DNA of 64,000 nt from Congeria kusceri. Its lineage: Eukaryota > Mollusca > Bivalvia > Myida > Dreissenidae. The notes under the pieces were generated by a model. It saw only the letters and a program-made list of their open reading frames with translations. It ran no database searches and was not told the DNA's origin. A program made the translations under genes and the position numbers. The stretch spans positions 62,001 to 126,000 of the forward strand of contig JAPFQT010000377.1 of the NCBI GenBank assembly GCA_027627225.1, written 5' to 3'. This document shows, one piece after another, positions 60,264-64,000 of this stretch. Position 1 is the stretch's first letter. Each line of letters opens with the position of its first letter.

Positions 60264-61920
60264 AGTAAAGAATTTTTCTCAGGCAGCACTGCAACGTGTT
60301 TTATGTCACGCCGCAAATTTGATTTAATGCCAAATTTTACGATCGCACCCCGGTTTTAAAGCAGCAGTCCAGAAATATGTTAAGAACAAGATTCTGTGTT
60401 TGATAAACACACATGCCCCCGGTTGGTGCTGGATAGACCATTTCTTAGTCCAAATTAGGTCAAGGTCAAGGTCAAAGTGGAGTTGGGTGATATGGGTGGA
60501 TTGGGGATGGTCATAAACAACAACTGTGTAAGTATCCAAGTGTTGTACCAAGTGGTGTTGGTGCTAGACGAAATGGTAAAATCTAGTTAACCAAGAAACA
60601 GCCCATTTGAATTATTCTAAATGCAAATTAGGTCAAGGTCAAGGTCAAAGTGGAGTTGGGTGATATGGGTGGATAGGGAATGGTCATAAACAACAACTGT
60701 TTAAGTATCCAAGTATTGTAGTAAGAGGTGTTGGTGCTAGACGAAACGGTAAAATCTACTTAACCTTGTCACGGACGGACGGACGGACGAACGAAAGGAC
60801 GGACGGACAGGACAATCACTGTATGCCTCTCGCATCAAGATGCCGGGTGCATAAAAAAAAACTTTACAGAAATAATTTCTAATAGGAATGTTACCTATCA
60901 AAATACAGAAAAAAAAACATTGACATCGGTGCAATAACAACGTTTTGATAACTTTCTGTCGTCTATTTTCTGTATGCGATAACTGGTGATGCCTCCGCAT
61001 GGAATGAACAAGCATTTTCATTATAATTGTATATTTCGTTCGAACCAAGCGCTTTTGAACAAAGAATGTATATAATGCCTTTCGTAAATAAGAAACAGAT
61101 TTCAGATAAATAAACATCATAAAGTTTCATACGAACTATTTCTAAATTGCGATGTTTTAAATTATGTTTTATAGACAGCGGCTTTACACTAATCTACATT
61201 TTAACTTTGCGGAATAAGGGTAACAATTTCGGTATTTTCAGCAACTTTCTTCCATCTGATTTAATATTATCTGATATACACAAATTGTGAAATTATGTTT
61301 AAATCTCAACTTATAAAAAAAATGTCATATCCGATGCGGAATATTTATAAATATCGTCTAATTGTTAATTTCAACTTTTTTCGTAGACGGATTTGTTTGT
61401 TTAACAGCATTCCATATTTTTAAAAGAAAATCTGTGTCAATAAGTTTATGGAAACGAACGAAAATTCCAGTCGCATTGACAAGTGTTGCAGTATACTAGG
61501 GTTTTCCTTTCCAAGAATTGTTGGTGATTTTTTTTGGCAAAAATAATTCCTATTTTTTACAGTAATAAAAATATGAATTATGTAACATTCTAATAGATGG
61601 ACTTCTATGTTGATGGTATATCAATTTGAAGGCACTTATGTTATTTATGAAGATTCAAATTTATTGCCTTTTTACGTCTGCTTGCTTAAATAACCGTATG
61701 TAGCATGAGCAAATAATAAATCTATATTTTGAATTTATAAAAAGGTATATTGTTGTACTAATTAAAATTGACTTTAATCTGTACTTATTTACTTATTTAA
61801 ATAAGTCATTACTTAGTGCCCCTAGAAAAGAGTAGAAGAAAAAGAAAAAAAATACTTCAATAAAAAAAGCGCCCTCCCTCATCATGTTTTAGGAAAAGGT
61901 GCCTGAGAAACAATTCAGTA
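60264..61920. mobile_element. TTTCTCAG inverted-repeat element, copy 2, with insertion
   Basis: It matches 22,814-23,975 end to end (GCAGCAGTCCAGAAATATGT, TTGAAGGCACTTATGTTAT, GCGCCCTCCCTCATCATG). A foreign insertion of about 480 bp (60,380-60,856) splits it after TCCAGAAATATGTTAAGAA. Terminal repeats TTTCTCAGGCA and TGCCTGAGAAACA are still visible. Confidence 0.7.
60380..60856. repeat. Insertion with duplicated block and GGAC run
   Basis: Absent from the paralogous element at 22.8 kb. A block containing AAATTAGGTCAAGGTCAAGG and GTGGAGTTGGGTGATATGGG occurs twice, about 165 bp apart. It ends with GGACGGACGGACG and ATGCCGGGTGCATAA; ACATGCCCCCGGTTGG at the start pairs weakly with this end. It is built like the other tandem-repeat elements but on the opposite strand. 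Confidence 0.65.
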
Positions 61921-62234
61921 ACTTTTGTTACCTAACATACCACCACCTCCTCTGCTAAAATTCTGGCTTTTACTAACACTAATATCACAATCATTACTTA
62001 TTCTCCTCCGACTACAACAAATAGTATAAGTATCTGAAGTAGTAATACTAATAATAGTTAGAGATATATTAAGACATGGTATTTACAACGATTGTATACA
62101 ACTTAATTTAATTTATTCCGATATTTCATAAATTTATGTATAAAAGTAAGCTTTTATTGCGAGTTCATGATTATTTTTCCGCTAGTTTGCTGTTTCAAAT
62201 TTTAAACACACAGTTATAAATATTCCAAAAAAAC
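61921..62234. other. Spacer with a lone ACT-type motif
   Basis: TTCTCCTCCGACTACAACAA at about 62,000 is another relic of the array motif. Otherwise AT-rich and without a gene. Confidence 0.45.
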
Positions 62235-62395
62235 CTTCCGCAAGTTCACTGCACAGACAGCAGCAAACGTGTCAAGACTTGATATATGACCATTAAAAAT
62301 CCCAATGGAGCCATTTAATTTCGCGGCATAATAATACTAATGAAGGCTAACGGAACAATCGGGCAATACACATCAAAATATCCCCTACTAACTAG
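62235..62395 (+). repeat. Non-repetitive flank unit, copy 3
   Basis: GTGTCAAGACTTGATATATG, GGAGCCATTTAATTTCGCGG, TAATGAAGGCTAACGG and GGGCAATACACATCAAAATA, in the same order as copy 1 at 51,880. A short, decayed ACT-type array (62,430-62,600) follows. Confidence 0.7.
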
Positions 62396-62399
62396 AACT

Positions 62400-63330
62400 C
62401 TAATATCTTTTACATTTAGTACCACTGGCATAAGTTTACAACTACTACTACAACAAAAGGCAACAACAACCACTGCTTCTAATAGTACTACTGCTACAAC
62501 TGCAATTGATGCCACTGCAACTTTTTGAGCTGTTGGTGAAAATAGTACTAAAAGTACGCCTGTTACAACTACAACTACATACTATACATACTACTTTCAC
62601 TACATTAATAATATTAAAAACTATTTAATTATTATTATACATAAGACAGCCACCAATAATAATTAAGCAGTATAAATACTGGTCGTTATACTTTAAATAT
62701 ATACACCATAAAATTATGTTAAACGTTCGGACACGGTTCAGATAAACGATTGGGTGAGGTTTTCAAATAAAATGATTGGGTCAAGTTTAAATAAGTATAT
62801 GGTTCAATAATTGTGATGACATATTTTGTGATATCCTTATGGCTAGATCCTTTATGCTAGATGTTAAATACTGTTATAAAAGTATAAAAAATATATTATA
62901 ATTTTGGTATAATAAGTAGTATTTGCAACGTTATTATTATAATTAGTGTTTGTAAATCATTACAATAATGACTAAAACATGACTTCTTTAAAATTGAAAG
63001 TTATTAGACTGATTTCAAAGAATAATATCTCAGTTATTAAATCCACGTTTGCTGTACCTAAACTTGACGTACATTTGTTACATAATGGTAGTAAATAATT
63101 AAAAGCATATTTTAAATTTTACTAAATCAAGCGTGATATTGCGTAAAATACGTTATGTAATTTATCTTGATAGTTCCACAATTCTAAGGTATACAATCAA
63201 AATAAGGGAATTTTTTATTTGGAGAAGACACATTTGTTCTTAAAAATAAATATTCGTACACAAATTAACTAAATATTTTTAACTTGCTGATTTACTTATT
63301 TTCAGCATGCGTCTATAAAAGCAAATATTT
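62400..63330. other. Decayed ACT-type array and AT-rich spacer
   Basis: Scattered ACT/ACA units to 62,600, then an AT-rich stretch with no supported gene. Confidence 0.45.
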
Positions 63331-63344
63331 GTATTATAGTGTCA

Positions 63345-63585
63345 CCCCTCGCGATTAAGGGCCAGCCTGTTTTGACTTATGATACACCTTTACTTATGAA
63401 CATCATTACTCCCGAGTCCTATTGTATATGCCGCGCGCTTATCAGGAAGGCAATCGGAGCCCCTTCATTTAACCAACTGCTGGGTAGGCAATCGGCCATA
63501 TCAGAACAAGCCCTGTTTGAGACTCGAACCTTCGACCTCCCGATACATAGGATAACGCCCTAACGACTAGGGCAATAGGACAAAG
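63345..63585 (-). mobile_element. tRNA-derived SINE
   Basis: Read on the minus strand from 63,585: GTCCTATTGCCCTAGTCG (A-box region), then GGTTCGAGTCT (B box), about 60 bp from the start, followed by a non-tRNA body (GATATGGCCGATTGCC, AGGGGCTCCGATTGCC). This is the usual head-body layout of a tRNA SINE. The plus-strand 74-codon frame at 63,339-63,563 is its shadow. Confidence 0.6.
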
Positions 63586-63589
63586 AGAC

Positions 63590-64000
63590 GGCCATAGAGC
63601 TATATTACATAATATCATAAAATAGGCCACATATCATGCATCTGCTAGATGCTATGGTTATGTCTAACGAACATGAATGTAACATGCTTACTTAAACCGC
63701 ATGTACACTGGGTGTCACTTATTTTACGTAGGTAAGAAATTATGTCCGCTAAGGCGTTATTTAGGCATTGAATTGACAATGTTAACATTTACTATGAATC
63801 ATGTTCATATTATATTCAACATCATCGTATAATGTCCAAAGAAAATAGACACTGTAATGTACGGTACTGTATGGTTTTAGGCATTTCTATAAAATGAAAA
63901 TCTTGTATGTGAATCTTAAAAATATAAGTTCAATATTTAAGCATATGTGGTTGCTTTTTAAGGGTATCACAAAAGAATACGATATAATACTTGTATTTGA
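63590..64000. other. No gene recognised
   Basis: AT-rich end of the window with no supported features. Confidence 0.4.

Overview
This window looks like nuclear DNA of a bivalve mollusc, most likely a dreissenid (zebra or quagga) mussel or a close relative. The evidence is AT-rich sequence, GT-AG introns, a B-box/propeller protein of a type expanded in bivalves, a LINE remnant, tRNA-like retroposon heads, and several dispersed families that I recall from bivalve genomes. These include the GCTCACCTGAGC repeats, the palindromic repeat carrying GTGGGAAAACC ends, and elements starting AGGGAC.TGTTCACA. The taxon is inferred from recall and was not computed.

There is little coding sequence. The only intact gene I can assemble is a three-exon, 566-residue, RING-less TRIM-like protein (two B-boxes, coiled coil, beta-propeller) on the plus strand at 38,024-42,972. 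Between about 13 and 37 kb, plus-strand exon-sized pieces belong to an unidentified Cys-rich gene or gene family. One Cys-rich exon, with its intron flanks, is present three times (13,314; 28,861; 32,230) and the third copy is broken. Two other exons lie at 35,767 and 36,867, the latter with an in-frame stop. On the minus strand at 4,557-5,380 is a two-exon, frameshifted remnant resembling DUF6589-type transposon-like proteins. A decayed LINE reverse-transcriptase gene lies at 43,870-45,990.

The rest is repeats. 0.9-2.3 kb: 19-bp minisatellite and an hAT-like MITE. 6.0-9.1 kb: a TA tract, a perfect-looking palindrome and two inverted-repeat elements. 11-18 kb and 21-22 kb: several families of mobile elements whose interiors are diverged tandem repeats. 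18.3-19.3 kb: an hAT-like element with an 8-bp target duplication. 22.8-24 kb and 60.3-61.9 kb: two copies of one inverted-repeat element. 30-34 kb and 46-51 kb: long tandem-repeat-filled elements. 51.9-60.3 kb: a very large ACT/AGT trinucleotide domain with higher-order repeats and strand-polarity switches. Its long predicted reading frames (poly-Thr, poly-Leu, poly-Val, poly-Ser, poly-Tyr) are by-products of the repeat.

The most informative structure is internal to the window. The three duplicated exon-intron units act as each other's empty sites and define the exact ends of two kinds of mobile element: a tRNA-like-bearing inverted-repeat element at 14,101-15,632 and a hairpin-ended tandem-repeat element at 32,421-34,166. 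The second seems to have inserted in a T-run without target duplication, which suggests a Helentron/HINE-like mechanism. Several other tandem-repeat families share its CTCTTGT terminus and an internal ATGAAACTT core.
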